55,482 bases of DNA from Elusimicrobia bacterium GWD2_63_28 (GTDB lineage Bacteria; Elusimicrobiota; Elusimicrobia; Elusimicrobiales; UBA9959). Numbering within the stretch: position 1 is the first letter of the stretch; every line of letters starts with the position of its first letter. Positions 1 to 9,869 of the stretch are shown piece after piece. The translations under genes were made by a program, and so were the position numbers. The stretch is taken from positions 1-55,482 of the forward strand of contig MGUI01000044.1 of assembly GCA_001799895.1 (NCBI GenBank). Reading direction: 5' to 3'. Under the pieces are notes generated by a model that was not told the DNA's origin, searched no databases, and saw only the letters and a program-made list of their open reading frames with translations.

Positions 1-1
1 T

Positions 2-34
2 TTCAGGCGGGTCCCGCGAGGGGACAGGCGATGA
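2..34 (+). CDS. C-terminal end of an upstream gene (partial)
   Basis: The frame starting at base 2 stays open and ends with TGA at 32-34, which overlaps the mreC ATG (31-33) in an ATGA junction. The same 4-nt junction links the next three genes, so this is probably the last 10 residues of the upstream operon member. An mreB gene would be the expected neighbour, but ten residues are too few to identify it. Confidence 0.35.
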   Translation, partial: FRRVPRGDRR

Positions 35-888
35 GCAGAGAGAAAGACGCAGCCAATTACGCTTTAGTATTCTTCGCCGTACTGTCGGTCCTCCTGTTGC
101 TGTTTCCCGCCTCTAAATTAGCCCATACCGCCCGCATTACCGTAAGTTACAGCCTCTACCCGTCGCTCCATTACGGCGCGAAGTACGGTTATTTTATCCG
201 CAACGTGCCCGCCAATTTCGTCGCCCTGCTCGAGACCGACCAGGAGAACCGCGCGCTAAAGGAAAAGGTGCGCGAGCTGCAGCTGCAGCTGCAGAACGCT
301 TCGGCCACGGTGTCCGAGAACGACCGCCTGGCCAGGGAAATGAGGCTTTCCCGGGCGCTGCCCTGGGCCGGCACCTGGGCCCGGGTGGTCAACAAGACCC
401 CGTCCGACTGGTACGGCGCCTTCTTCATAAACAAGGGCTCCGACGACGGCATAGAGGTGAACGATACGGTGCTGGGCCTGCAGGGCGAGAAGCCGGGCCT
501 GGCCGGGCGCGTGTTCGAGGTCTATCCCAAATTTTCCAAGGTGCTGCTGCTGACCAACTCCGCGGCCTCGGCGGTCTGCGCGATAGCGCCGGCCGGCATG
601 GAGGCGCTGGTGGAGGGCAAGGGCACCTGGCTGCTGAAGATGAACTACGTGCCCGAGGAGTCCGAACTGGCGGAAGGCGCGGAGCTGGTTACCGCCCCCG
701 GCGGAGTGCTTTTCCCCCCGGGCGTGCCGGTGGGAAAAGTGACGAAGGTCTACCCCCGAGAATCGTTCATGAATTTTATCACCGCCGACGTGGCTCCCGC
801 CGTCAACGTTAATATGCTCAAGGAAGTCTTTATCCTCAGGCGGCGCCTGCCGCAGGCTTTCTCGGCGGGCAGGGGGACGGCCGAATGA
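31..888 (+). CDS. mreC: Rod shape-determining protein MreC
   Basis: MreC is a periplasmic scaffold of the elongasome that links MreB/MreD to PBP2/RodA. The 285-residue product has one N-terminal membrane segment (about 12-30), then a coiled coil (about 65-105, starting ETDQENRALKEKVREL) and the beta-barrel MreC core. The core is recognisable from WYGAFFINKGSDDGIEVND and a late P-P-G-V-P-V-G-K-V segment. Length is normal for the family. The ATG follows GAGGGGAC. The gene opens an mreC-mreD-mrdA-rodA run with 4-nt overlaps, the classic order, which makes the call secure. Confidence 0.95.
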   Translation: MSREKDAANYALVFFAVLSVLLLLFPASKLAHTARITVSYSLYPSLHYGAKYGYFIRNVPANFVALLETDQENRALKEKVRELQLQLQNASATVSENDRLAREMRLSRALPWAGTWARVVNKTPSDWYGAFFINKGSDDGIEVNDTVLGLQGEKPGLAGRVFEVYPKFSKVLLLTNSAASAVCAIAPAGMEALVEGKGTWLLKMNYVPEESELAEGAELVTAPGGVLFPPGVPVGKVTKVYPRESFMNFITADVAPAVNVNMLKEVFILRRRLPQAFSAGRGTAE

Positions 889-1364
889 CGCTCCTCCTCG
901 AGGTCTTCCTCTACCTCGCCTCCGGTACGCTCTACTGGTGGTGGACGCAGAACCTGGCCTTCTTCGGCCTGGTGCCCAACTTCCTTTTCGCGGCCGCGCT
1001 GGCCGCCGCCATCCTGTCAGGCCCGGTGAAGGGCATAGCCTGGGGCTTCGCCCTGGGGCTATACGCCGACATGCTCGGCGTCAGCGTCTTCGGCGGCTAC
1101 GCGCTGACCTACACGCTGATGGCCTACGCCGTCAGCGTGGTGAAGAAGCATTTCGACATGGACAGCTTCTTCTCGCAGCTGGTCGCCGCGCTCTCCCTTT
1201 CCTGGCTCTCTATGCTGTTCTACATGGGGCTCAGCCTGGCCTTCTCCAGGATAAACCCAACCGGTCTTAAAAATTTTCTGGCGGAACCTCTCCTGAACGC
1301 CCTGGCGGTGCCGGCGGTGTTCCAGGTGTTCTACTGGATGAAGCGGCGGTTCGGCATCCTATGA
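885..1364 (+). CDS. mreD: Rod shape-determining protein MreD
   Basis: This 159-residue, very hydrophobic protein has about five predicted membrane helices, the usual size and topology of MreD. MreD is a poorly conserved inner-membrane member of the elongasome. The segment GFALGLYADMLGVSVFGGYA resembles the conserved G-x-x-x-D region of the family. The start overlaps the mreC stop by ATGA, and the gene ends in an ATGA overlap with mrdA. The call rests on topology and position more than on strong motifs. Confidence 0.88.
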   Translation: MTLLLEVFLYLASGTLYWWWTQNLAFFGLVPNFLFAAALAAAILSGPVKGIAWGFALGLYADMLGVSVFGGYALTYTLMAYAVSVVKKHFDMDSFFSQLVAALSLSWLSMLFYMGLSLAFSRINPTGLKNFLAEPLLNALAVPAVFQVFYWMKRRFGIL

Positions 1365-3196
1365 TAGACCGCCAGATCTCGCAGGGGCGCCTGGACCTGC
1401 TCTGGGTGCTGGCCTACGCCGCCGCCATACTCTTCCTGCTGCGGCTGGTTAACCTGCAGCTCATCGGCGGCGCGCATTACCTGGAGATCGCCGAGAAGAA
1501 CCGCACGCAGATCATAGCCCAGGCCGCGCCGCGCGGGCGCATCTTCTCCTCCGACGAGACCGCCATCGCCACCAGCAAGCCTTCCTTCAGCCTCATCTAC
1601 TTTCCGGGCCACGCCAAGACCAACCCCGAGATAGACCGCATGGCCAAAGCCCTCGCGCGCCCCCTGGGCGCCGATTACGAGGAGCTGCGCCGGAACATCT
1701 ACAAGGCCGCCTCGCGCGAGAAGCCGGTGCGCCTGGCGGAAAACCTGCCGCCCAAGATCATGCTGGCCCTGTCCGAACTGAAGGCCGTCTACCCGGGCGT
1801 GGATATCATCGTGGAGGCCCGCCGCTATTACCCGTTCGGCGCGTACCTCAGCCACCTCGTCGGCTACATCGGCAAGATGGACACCCGCGACTGGGCCGCC
1901 CGCTCCCGCGACAAGAATTACTCTATGGATTCCCGCCTGGGCAAGGCCGGTCTCGAGAAGATGTACGAGCGCGAACTGAAGGGCAAGGACGGGGGCATCT
2001 ACCTGGAGGTGGACTCGCGCGGCAAGCTGAACCGCGTGCTCGAGAGCCGCAAGTGGGTGCCCGGCGCCGATATCTTCCTGACGATAGATTCCAAGGCGCA
2101 GGCCGCTGCGGAGGAGGGCCTGCAGAAGTCCGCCACCGGCAAGGGCGCCGTGGTGGCGCTGGACCCGCGCACGGGCGCGATCATCGCTTTCGCGTCGATG
2201 CCCGACTACGACCCCAACATGTTCGTGCTGTCGGGCTCCGAGAAAGAGGGCCTGCCGGCCGGCAAGATCCTGCCGGAGTTCAACGTGGCGCTGCAGGGTT
2301 CCTACCCGCCCGGCTCCATCTACAAGATAATCACCTCCGCCGCCATCCTGGAATCGGGGCGCGTGCCGCCGTCGGAGAAATTCCACTGCCCCGGCTATTA
2401 CGACGCCGGCAGCCGCGTTTTCAAGTGCTGGCAGAAAAAGGGGCACGGCCAGGTGGACTTCATAAACGGCCTCTCCAACTCCTGCGACGTCTATTTCTAC
2501 ATCGCCGGACAGCGCGCGGGCGCCCTCAATATCGAGAAATACGCGCGCGCCTTCAGGCTGGGGCAGACCTCCGGCATAGCGCTGCCGGAAGAGAAGCAGG
2601 GCAACGTCTTCGGCCCCAGCGGGCGGGCCGCCAAGAAAAGCTACTGGTTCATAGGCGATACGCTGAACCTGGCTATAGGGCAGGGGGAGACGCTGATGAC
2701 CCCGATGCAGGCCGCCGCGGAGATCGCGGCCGTGGCCAACGGCGGCATTTTTCACCGGCCCTACTACGTGGACCGCATTGTCAGGAGCGACGGCCAGCAG
2801 GCGCTGCAGAACAAGCCGGAGACCATGAGCCGCGTGCAGCTGAAAGATTCCACCTGGGCGCTGATCAGGGAAGGCCTGCGCAGCGTGGTCCTGGAAGGCA
2901 CCGGCCAGGCCGCCAAGATACAGGGCGCGGAGATCTACGGCAAAACCGGCACCGCGCAGAACCCGCAGGGCAAGGACCACGCCTGGTTCGTGGCTTACGC
3001 CACGGTAAATAACGAGCCCTCCAAGATAGCCGTGGCCGTGCTGGTAGAGCACGGCGAGCACGGCGCCTCGGCCGCCGCGCCGATAGCGAAAGCCGTGATC
3101 GAGGCCGCCCTGCGCTCGGATCTAAAGGCCAAAAACATAAAGCCCGAAGGGCCGCTGCTGCCCGGGACTACCCGCCAGGCGGGGGCGAACTTATGA
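1361..3196 (+). CDS. mrdA: Penicillin-binding protein 2 (elongasome transpeptidase)
   Basis: PBP2 is a class B PBP that cross-links new lateral-wall peptidoglycan together with RodA. The 611-residue protein has one N-terminal membrane anchor (about 14-35) and a PBP dimerisation region starting at RGRIF. The transpeptidase domain carries all three active-site motifs: S319-x-x-K322 in PPGSIYK, S372-N-S374, and K528-T-G530 in KTGTAQ. Length is normal. The start overlaps mreD by ATGA and the end overlaps rodA by ATGA, implying translational coupling. Confidence 0.96.
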   Translation: MIDRQISQGRLDLLWVLAYAAAILFLLRLVNLQLIGGAHYLEIAEKNRTQIIAQAAPRGRIFSSDETAIATSKPSFSLIYFPGHAKTNPEIDRMAKALARPLGADYEELRRNIYKAASREKPVRLAENLPPKIMLALSELKAVYPGVDIIVEARRYYPFGAYLSHLVGYIGKMDTRDWAARSRDKNYSMDSRLGKAGLEKMYERELKGKDGGIYLEVDSRGKLNRVLESRKWVPGADIFLTIDSKAQAAAEEGLQKSATGKGAVVALDPRTGAIIAFASMPDYDPNMFVLSGSEKEGLPAGKILPEFNVALQGSYPPGSIYKIITSAAILESGRVPPSEKFHCPGYYDAGSRVFKCWQKKGHGQVDFINGLSNSCDVYFYIAGQRAGALNIEKYARAFRLGQTSGIALPEEKQGNVFGPSGRAAKKSYWFIGDTLNLAIGQGETLMTPMQAAAEIAAVANGGIFHRPYYVDRIVRSDGQQALQNKPETMSRVQLKDSTWALIREGLRSVVLEGTGQAAKIQGAEIYGKTGTAQNPQGKDHAWFVAYATVNNEPSKIAVAVLVEHGEHGASAAAPIAKAVIEAALRSDLKAKNIKPEGPLLPGTTRQAGANL

Positions 3197-4533
3197 TCTT
3201 CACCCCCGGCGCGGGCCTGCGCAAGAACCGCGTGGACTGGGCGCTTTTCTTCGCCGCCATGCTGCTGCTGGCCATAGGAACCATCGCGGTCTTCTCCTCC
3301 GTGGCGGTGCTGCCGCAGCAGGCCCGGATAATCAGGGTGCAGCTTATCGCCATTCCCATCGCGCTGGCCGTTTTGGCGGCGGCCTGGAGCCTGAACTACC
3401 AGATCTACCAGGACCAGTGGAAATTCGTCTACGGCTTCATCCTCCTGATCCTGGCGGGCGTGCTGCTCTTCGGCGTGGTGGACAAGGGCGCCCGCTCGTG
3501 GTACCGCCTGCCTTTCTTCTCCATCCAGCCCTCGGAGTTCGCGCGCGTCGGACTGATACTGGTGCTCGCCAACTTCCTCGACAAGCGCATAGGCAAGATC
3601 AGGGAGCTGCCGACGGTGCTGGGCGCCTTCGCGCTCTGCGTCCCCGTCTTCCTGCTGCTGATAAAGCAGCCGGACTTCTCGGCTATACTCATAACTTTCC
3701 CGGTGGCGCTGATCATGCTGTTCGCCGCCGGGGCCAGCGTCTTCCACCTTTCGATCATAGTGGGCTACGGCGTTATCTCGGGGCTGTTCCCGGTGCTGTG
3801 GAGCATCATCTCGCTCAACCCGGAGCTGCTCGACAACCCGCTGGTGGGCTACTTCTTCCACCTCTCCGACTCGTGGGGCAGCGCCTCGCTTTTCGTGGCG
3901 GCCGTAACCTTCGGCCTCTGGCTGCTCTGGCGCCTCTCCGTGCAGCTCTACGCCAACGTCACGGGCGTCTATTTTGCCGGCGCGGCGCTGGTGCTGATCC
4001 TCGGTTTCTTTTCCGGGGTGCTGGTGAAGAACCAGATGAAGGACTACCAGCAGAAGCGGCTGGAGGTCTTCCTCTCCCCCGAGACGGACCCGCGGGGCGC
4101 GGGCTACAACCTGCTGCAGGCGCGCATCGCGATAGGCTCCGGGGGCATTTTCGGGCGCGGCATTTTTTCCGGCACGCAGTCGCGGCTGGGCTTCGTGCCC
4201 GAGCGGCATACGGACTTCATCCTGGCCGTGGTCGGCGAGGAGATGGGCTTCTGGGGAATGGCGCTGGTGACCGGGCTCTACGCGCTGCTGCTGCGGCGCA
4301 TCATGCAGGGGGCCCGCCTGGCGCGCGACCGCTTCGGCTACCTGGTGAACTGCGGCATCTTCGGCATGTTCCTGGTCTATTTCTGCATGAACTTCGGCAT
4401 GCTGCTCGGCCTGACGCCGGTGGCGGGTGTGCCGCTGCCGCTGGTGTCCTACGGCGGCTCCAACCTGGTGGCCACCCTGATGGCGATAGGCATCGCGGAG
4501 TCGGTTTACGCGCGCAGGTACGCGCTGGTCTGA
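3193..4533 (+). CDS. rodA: SEDS peptidoglycan glycosyltransferase RodA
   Basis: RodA polymerises lipid II into glycan strands for cell elongation. The SEDS signatures are clear: QPSEFARVG at about 112-120, KQPDFSAILITFP, the GAGYNLLQARIAIGSGG loop, PERHTDFILAVVGEE with the probable catalytic Asp341, and PLVSYGGSNL near the C-terminus. Pairing with mrdA argues for RodA rather than FtsW. At 446 residues it is longer than the usual 370-400. The excess is a stretch at about 207-282 with two extra hydrophobic segments just before the DYQ motif (see findings). Confidence 0.94.
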   Translation: MIFTPGAGLRKNRVDWALFFAAMLLLAIGTIAVFSSVAVLPQQARIIRVQLIAIPIALAVLAAAWSLNYQIYQDQWKFVYGFILLILAGVLLFGVVDKGARSWYRLPFFSIQPSEFARVGLILVLANFLDKRIGKIRELPTVLGAFALCVPVFLLLIKQPDFSAILITFPVALIMLFAAGASVFHLSIIVGYGVISGLFPVLWSIISLNPELLDNPLVGYFFHLSDSWGSASLFVAAVTFGLWLLWRLSVQLYANVTGVYFAGAALVLILGFFSGVLVKNQMKDYQQKRLEVFLSPETDPRGAGYNLLQARIAIGSGGIFGRGIFSGTQSRLGFVPERHTDFILAVVGEEMGFWGMALVTGLYALLLRRIMQGARLARDRFGYLVNCGIFGMFLVYFCMNFGMLLGLTPVAGVPLPLVSYGGSNLVATLMAIGIAESVYARRYALV

Positions 4534-4535
4534 TT

Positions 4536-5210
4536 ATGAACGAAGGACCCAAGTCCAGGATACGCCTCAAATTCGCGCGGCTCGCCGCGGCGAAGGACCT
4601 GAGCCACCTGGACCAGATAAAGATACTGCGGGGCCGCGCGGCCGCCTGCGGCCTGAAGTTCTGGCCGGCCTCGGGCAAGGCGCTCAGCCCCAAGATGGCT
4701 TTCGGGCCGGCCGTTTCGGTGGGGCACGAAAGCCTCTGCGAGTACGCGGACCTCTACCTGGAGGAGTTCGCCAGGGAGGAGGCCGCCGCGGAGGCGCTCA
4801 GGCCGCTCGACGACGAACGCTTCCGCCTGCTCTCGGCGCGGCGCATCCCGGTCTTCTTTCCTTCGATAGAGGCCGCGGTGAACGCGGCGGAGTTCTTCCT
4901 CGAGGGTGAGTTCCCGGCCGGGTTCTCGGACGCGGCCGTGGACGCCTTCATGGCGCTCAAAACGTGCCCTTTCGAGAAGGTGAAGCCCTCAGGCGAGCGC
5001 AAGCAGCTCGACGCCAGGATACCGGTGCTTTCGGCCTCTTTCGACGCGCAGTCGGCGCTGCTGAAGCTGACGCTGCGCCTGGCGCCCGGCAAGAACGTCA
5101 AGCCGGAGACCGCGGCCGCGCTGATGGCCGGCGGCGAACCCGTTTTCATGCGCATCACGCGCAAGGAGCTCTACTGGCTGGACTCGGCCGGGAAGCTCGA
5201 AGTATTTTAA
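4536..5210 (+). CDS. TIGR03936-family (DUF2344) radical SAM-linked protein
   Basis: This 224-residue protein begins with R-I-R-L-K-F-A-R, then D-L-S-H-L-D-Q, and has S-P-K-M-A-F-G-P-A at about 51-59, the hallmarks of DUF2344/TIGR03936. The family is usually fused to, or encoded beside, a TIGR03960 radical SAM protein and often lies next to rng, as it does here. Its biochemical role is unknown. The start at 4536 is two bases after the rodA stop. No radical SAM partner lies nearby, so it must be encoded elsewhere or be absent. Confidence 0.85.
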   Translation: MNEGPKSRIRLKFARLAAAKDLSHLDQIKILRGRAAACGLKFWPASGKALSPKMAFGPAVSVGHESLCEYADLYLEEFAREEAAAEALRPLDDERFRLLSARRIPVFFPSIEAAVNAAEFFLEGEFPAGFSDAAVDAFMALKTCPFEKVKPSGERKQLDARIPVLSASFDAQSALLKLTLRLAPGKNVKPETAAALMAGGEPVFMRITRKELYWLDSAGKLEVF

Positions 5211-5228
5211 AAGTCAGAAGGAGAATTT

Positions 5229-6677
<1,449 letters not shown>

Positions 6678-6689
6678 CGGCGGCAGGGA

Positions 6690-6731
6690 GAGGCGGGGCG
6701 GCTGACTAACGGCCGCCGCCTCCTGTTGCGT
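6690..6731 (+). terminator. Imperfect hairpin downstream of rng
   Basis: Bases 6690-6702 pair with 6712-6722 to give an 11-bp stem with a 2-nt bulge, followed by a weak T-containing tail. It lies between the rng stop and the next transcription unit, so it is a plausible weak terminator. The T tract is poor. Confidence 0.4.
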
Positions 6732-6770
6732 TGAATGTCCATCAGTTGCTATAAATTGGAGAGGGTTCCT

Positions 6771-8351
6771 ATGTTTAAACGTTTATCGGTATTCTTACTT
6801 CTGCTGGCGCTCTGCGCCCCGGCGCAGGCGCGCGTGGACCAGGTCACCTACATGAAGAACGGGGTCTATTCCGGCAAGATAGGCACCTACGCCCTGAGCG
6901 GCGCGGTTTACCTGGACGCCGGGCAGGCCGCCAAGCTGATAGGCGGCAAGATCTACTGGTACCCGGTCTCGGGCAAGCTGCTGCTGCAGATCAAAGGCAA
7001 GAAAGTGGTGTTCTATCTCAAGCAGGACTCCGTGCTGATCAACGACGAGACCGTGGAGTTCCCGAACCCGATGATCGTGCGCGGCGGAAAGGCCTTCCTC
7101 TCGCTGAACTTCTTCGTCTCCAGGTATTTCGCCTCCGCCTTCGGCTTCAGCCTGGCTTACAACCAGGCCACCGGGGTGCTGTCGGCGCAGCGCGAGGTCA
7201 ACATCACCTCCGTGAACTACTTTTCGCACCAGGACAAGACGCGCATCGTGGTCTACATGGAGGAGCCGCTGGAGTGGCAGGCCTCGCAGAAGGAAAACAA
7301 CATCTACAAGCTCAACATCTTCAACGGCGTGATCGCCCGCGAGGAGAAGCTCTCAATCGGCGACGGCGTGGTGCGCGGCGTGGACCTGCTGCAGGAGAAC
7401 AAGACGGCCCGGCTGGTGATAAACCCCGACGAGAATTTCGGCAAGGTGAGCGCCTTCAGGCTCTCCGACCCGGACCGGCTGGTCATAGACGTTTCCAAGA
7501 TGGCGTCGCTGGTGCACCAGAGCATAACGGGCGGCCTGCCGCCCGCGGCCGAGAGCCTGCCGGTGATACCTCCCTCCGGGGGAGAGTTCGGCGCGGCCGC
7601 CGCCACCGCGGCCGTGGCGGCCGCCGCCGGCGTGAATATCCCGGACAAGATAGACGTGGGCCCCGGCCGCAAGAAAATAGTGATAGACGCCGGGCACGGC
7701 GGCAAGGACCCCGGCGGGCGCAAGCTGTTCGGCCTGAAGGAGAAGGAGCTGAACCTGGCCGTGGCCAAGGAGCTCTACGAGCTGCTCAACGGAGAGGAGA
7801 TCTTCGACGTGATCCTGACCCGCAGCACGGACGAGTTCATCCCGCTGGCCGACCGCTCCGTGATGGCTAATAATTTCAAGGCCGACATCTTCGTCTCGAT
7901 CCACGCCAACGCCTCGCGCGACCGACGGGAGAAGGGCTTCGAGATCTACTTCATGTCGGAGAAGGCCTCGGACCCCTGGGCCGCCGAAGTGGCCGATTAC
8001 GAGAACTCGGTGATCACGCTGGAGGACGGCGCCGGCCCCCAGGCCGACCCGGCGGCCATGCTGCTGCATTCCATGGCGCGCAACGAGTACCTCAACGAGG
8101 GCAGCCGCATCGCCGGGCTGGTGACCGCCGAGATGGAGAAGCGCACGCCGTTCATCAACCGCGGCGTGAAGCAGGCCGCTTTCTACGTGCTGCGCGGCAC
8201 CTATTCCCCGGGCATCCTCGTCGAGATGGGCTTTATGACCAATTCCTCGGACCAGAAGCACATGAACGACAAGAAGACCCGCGCCAAGATAGCCAACTCC
8301 ATCTACAAGGGTATAATGAGATACGCGGAACTGAAGAAATGGGCAAAGTGA
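6771..8351 (+). CDS. Secreted N-acetylmuramoyl-L-alanine amidase with AMIN domain
   Basis: This amidase cleaves the amide bond between MurNAc and the stem peptide. From 6771 the protein has 526 residues: a signal peptide (MFKRLSVFLLLLALCAPAQA), a copper-amine-oxidase-N-like or AMIN-type beta region (about 25-140), an AMIN domain (about 145-245), an Ala-rich linker (about 260-295) and an Amidase_3 domain. Probable zinc ligands are His309 (DAGHGG), Glu324 and His378 (SIHAN). The start at 6771 is chosen because GGAGAGG lies just upstream and the signal peptide begins there; the in-frame ATG at 6735 would add 12 residues before it. The end overlaps murI by 13 nt. Confidence 0.93.
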   Translation: MFKRLSVFLLLLALCAPAQARVDQVTYMKNGVYSGKIGTYALSGAVYLDAGQAAKLIGGKIYWYPVSGKLLLQIKGKKVVFYLKQDSVLINDETVEFPNPMIVRGGKAFLSLNFFVSRYFASAFGFSLAYNQATGVLSAQREVNITSVNYFSHQDKTRIVVYMEEPLEWQASQKENNIYKLNIFNGVIAREEKLSIGDGVVRGVDLLQENKTARLVINPDENFGKVSAFRLSDPDRLVIDVSKMASLVHQSITGGLPPAAESLPVIPPSGGEFGAAAATAAVAAAAGVNIPDKIDVGPGRKKIVIDAGHGGKDPGGRKLFGLKEKELNLAVAKELYELLNGEEIFDVILTRSTDEFIPLADRSVMANNFKADIFVSIHANASRDRREKGFEIYFMSEKASDPWAAEVADYENSVITLEDGAGPQADPAAMLLHSMARNEYLNEGSRIAGLVTAEMEKRTPFINRGVKQAAFYVLRGTYSPGILVEMGFMTNSSDQKHMNDKKTRAKIANSIYKGIMRYAELKKWAK

Positions 8352-9142
8352 AGGACAGCGAAAGGCCGGTAGGCATCTTCGACTCGGGGCTGGGCGGGCT
8401 CACGGTCTACAAGGAGCTGCGCGGCATGCTGCCCGGCGAGAACCTGGTGTATTTCGGCGACACCGCGCGCGTGCCCTACGGCACCAAATCGGCCGAGGCC
8501 GTGATAGCCTTCTCCAAGGAGATAACCTCTTTCCTGCTCGAAAAAAAGATCAAGCTGCTGATAGTGGCCTGCAACACCGCCTCGTCGCTGGCGCTGGAGG
8601 CGGTAAGGAAGATCTCCCCCGTGCCGGTCATGGGCGTGATCCTGCCCGGCGTGGAGGCGGCGCTCCGCACCGCGCCGCCGGGCGGCCGGATCCTGGTGAC
8701 CGGCACCTCCGCCACGGTCAACAGCCGCGCCTACTCCAGGGCGCTGGCCGGCTCCGGCGTGAAAGTTACGGAGAAGGCCTGCCCGCTGTTCGTGCCGCTC
8801 GTGGAGGAAGGCTGGTGCTCCAAGCCGGTGTCCGCCGCCGTCGCGCGCGAATACCTGGCGCCTTTCCGGGGAAAGGCGGACGCGCTGATACTGGGCTGCA
8901 CCCATTACCCGCTGCTCAAGAAGGTCATAGCCGCGGTCATGGGGCCGCGCACCAGGATAGTGGATTCGGCGCTGGCCGCGGCCCAGGCCGCCCGCACCGA
9001 GCTGGCGGACAGGAGCCTGCTGAACCCGGGGCGCCGGGGCCGTTCGGAGTTCATCGTGAGCGACGCGCCGGAGCGCTTCGCCGCGCTGGCGCTGCGGCTG
9101 CTCGGCATTAAGACCGGGCGCGTGGCCGTCAAAAGATTTTAA
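8339..9142 (+). CDS. murI: Glutamate racemase
   Basis: MurI makes D-glutamate for the peptidoglycan stem peptide. The 267-residue product shows the family signatures IGIFDSGLGG-like GIFDSGLGGLTVYKEL, FGDTARVPYG, the first catalytic Cys in VACNTAS, and the second in LGCTHYPLL. Length is normal. It starts inside the last codons of the amidase gene, so the two are probably co-translated. A GTG at 8348 is a possible alternative start. Confidence 0.95.
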   Translation: MGKVKDSERPVGIFDSGLGGLTVYKELRGMLPGENLVYFGDTARVPYGTKSAEAVIAFSKEITSFLLEKKIKLLIVACNTASSLALEAVRKISPVPVMGVILPGVEAALRTAPPGGRILVTGTSATVNSRAYSRALAGSGVKVTEKACPLFVPLVEEGWCSKPVSAAVAREYLAPFRGKADALILGCTHYPLLKKVIAAVMGPRTRIVDSALAAAQAARTELADRSLLNPGRRGRSEFIVSDAPERFAALALRLLGIKTGRVAVKRF

Positions 9143-9177
9143 GCGTAGCCGCGGAAGTCAGACAGGGAGGTCAGGGT

Positions 9178-9594
9178 ATGAACAAAACTTTAGCCGCAGC
9201 GCTGGCGCTGGTTTGCGCCGGTGCGCTTTTCGCCCAGGTTCCCGCAGACAAGGCCAAGCCGGCCCCCGAGAAGAAAGCCGCAGCGGCCCCCGCCAAGGCA
9301 CCGGCCCCGAAGCCTGTTGAGGAGCCCGAGGAGTCGGTGGTCATGATCGACGACAAGGCCGAGCCCGAATACGGCAAGGCCGCCTACTCGGGGGAAACCG
9401 AGGACCGCCAGGCGGTCGCCGGCGGCATCCCCTACTCCTACGGGCAGTGCAGGGGCGTGATCAGCGAGGGCGGGCGCAGCGTGCTGGTCTTCGAAAGCCT
9501 CGACGACGGGACTATCACTTTCGTCCAGGTGGCGCTGGGAAGGGGGGATGTTTCCTGGAAGCTGCTGGACCGCATTCCCCGCAGCAACGAATAA
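9178..9594 (+). CDS. Small secreted protein of unknown function
   Basis: This 138-residue protein is not assigned to a family. It begins with a clear signal peptide (MNKTLAAALALVCAGALFAQ), followed by a Lys/Ala/Pro-rich linker (about 21-52), an acidic stretch (EEPEESVVMIDDKAEPEYG) and a compact C-terminal domain of about 60 residues that contains one Cys. The layout suggests an envelope-tethered beta-rich domain. A strong Shine-Dalgarno (GGGAGGTCAGGG) precedes the ATG. It lies 35 nt after murI and may belong to the same transcript. Confidence 0.7.
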   Translation: MNKTLAAALALVCAGALFAQVPADKAKPAPEKKAAAAPAKAPAPKPVEEPEESVVMIDDKAEPEYGKAAYSGETEDRQAVAGGIPYSYGQCRGVISEGGRSVLVFESLDDGTITFVQVALGRGDVSWKLLDRIPRSNE

Positions 9595-9610
9595 AACCGC
9601 CAGGGCGCAC

Positions 9611-9640
9611 TTACCCTGCCTCCCCCGGAAGTGCTAAAAT
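9611..9640 (+). promoter_or_regulatory. Candidate sigma70-type promoter
   Basis: TAAAAT at 9635-9640 has a weak -35 (TTACCC, 9611-9616) 18 nt upstream. It would start a transcript about 38 nt before the HicA-like gene. The same TAAAAT hexamer precedes several other units here (14449, 19084, 38783). Confidence 0.35.
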
Positions 9641-9683
9641 ATAACTGCGGCCGCGCCGTTCGGGCGTCCGCAGCGAGGCAAAT

Positions 9684-9869
9684 ATGAAACGTAAGGATCT
9701 GGTTAGACATCTGATAAGCAAGGGCTGCGTGCTCAACCGCGAGGGCGGCAAGTACTCGGTTTTCCTGAACCCGGTTTCCAACAAGGAAGTCCCGGTGACC
9801 CGCCATAACGAAATCGCCGACTTCACAGTCCGCAAGATCTGCCGCGACCTGGGCGTAGACCAGCCCTGA
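9684..9869 (+). CDS. HicA-like (YcfA family) small protein, active-site His replaced
   Basis: At 61 residues this matches the length and pattern of HicA-type dsRBD-fold proteins: MKRKDLVRHLISKGC at the N-terminus, REGG in the middle, VPVTRHNEI, then a C-terminal helix RKICRDLG. HicA toxins are ribosome-dependent mRNA interferases that use a His in the G-x-H segment. As I recall it, close homologues read REGG-x-H-S. Here the position is Tyr24 (GGKYSVF), so catalysis is doubtful. No HicB-like antitoxin lies upstream or downstream. The gene overlaps the next by one base (TGATG). Confidence 0.75.
   Translation: MKRKDLVRHLISKGCVLNREGGKYSVFLNPVSNKEVPVTRHNEIADFTVRKICRDLGVDQP

Noticed and set aside
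1331..3061. Long minus-strand open frame opposite mrdA
   Set aside because: It is the antisense shadow of a high-GC gene with all PBP2 motifs. Its product is His/Ala/Gly-rich low complexity with no family signature.
3417..4535. In-frame extension of the DUF2344 gene upstream into rodA
   Set aside because: The family N-terminus begins at ATG 4536. The extension overlaps conserved rodA sequence and gives an Arg/Pro/Gly-rich peptide.
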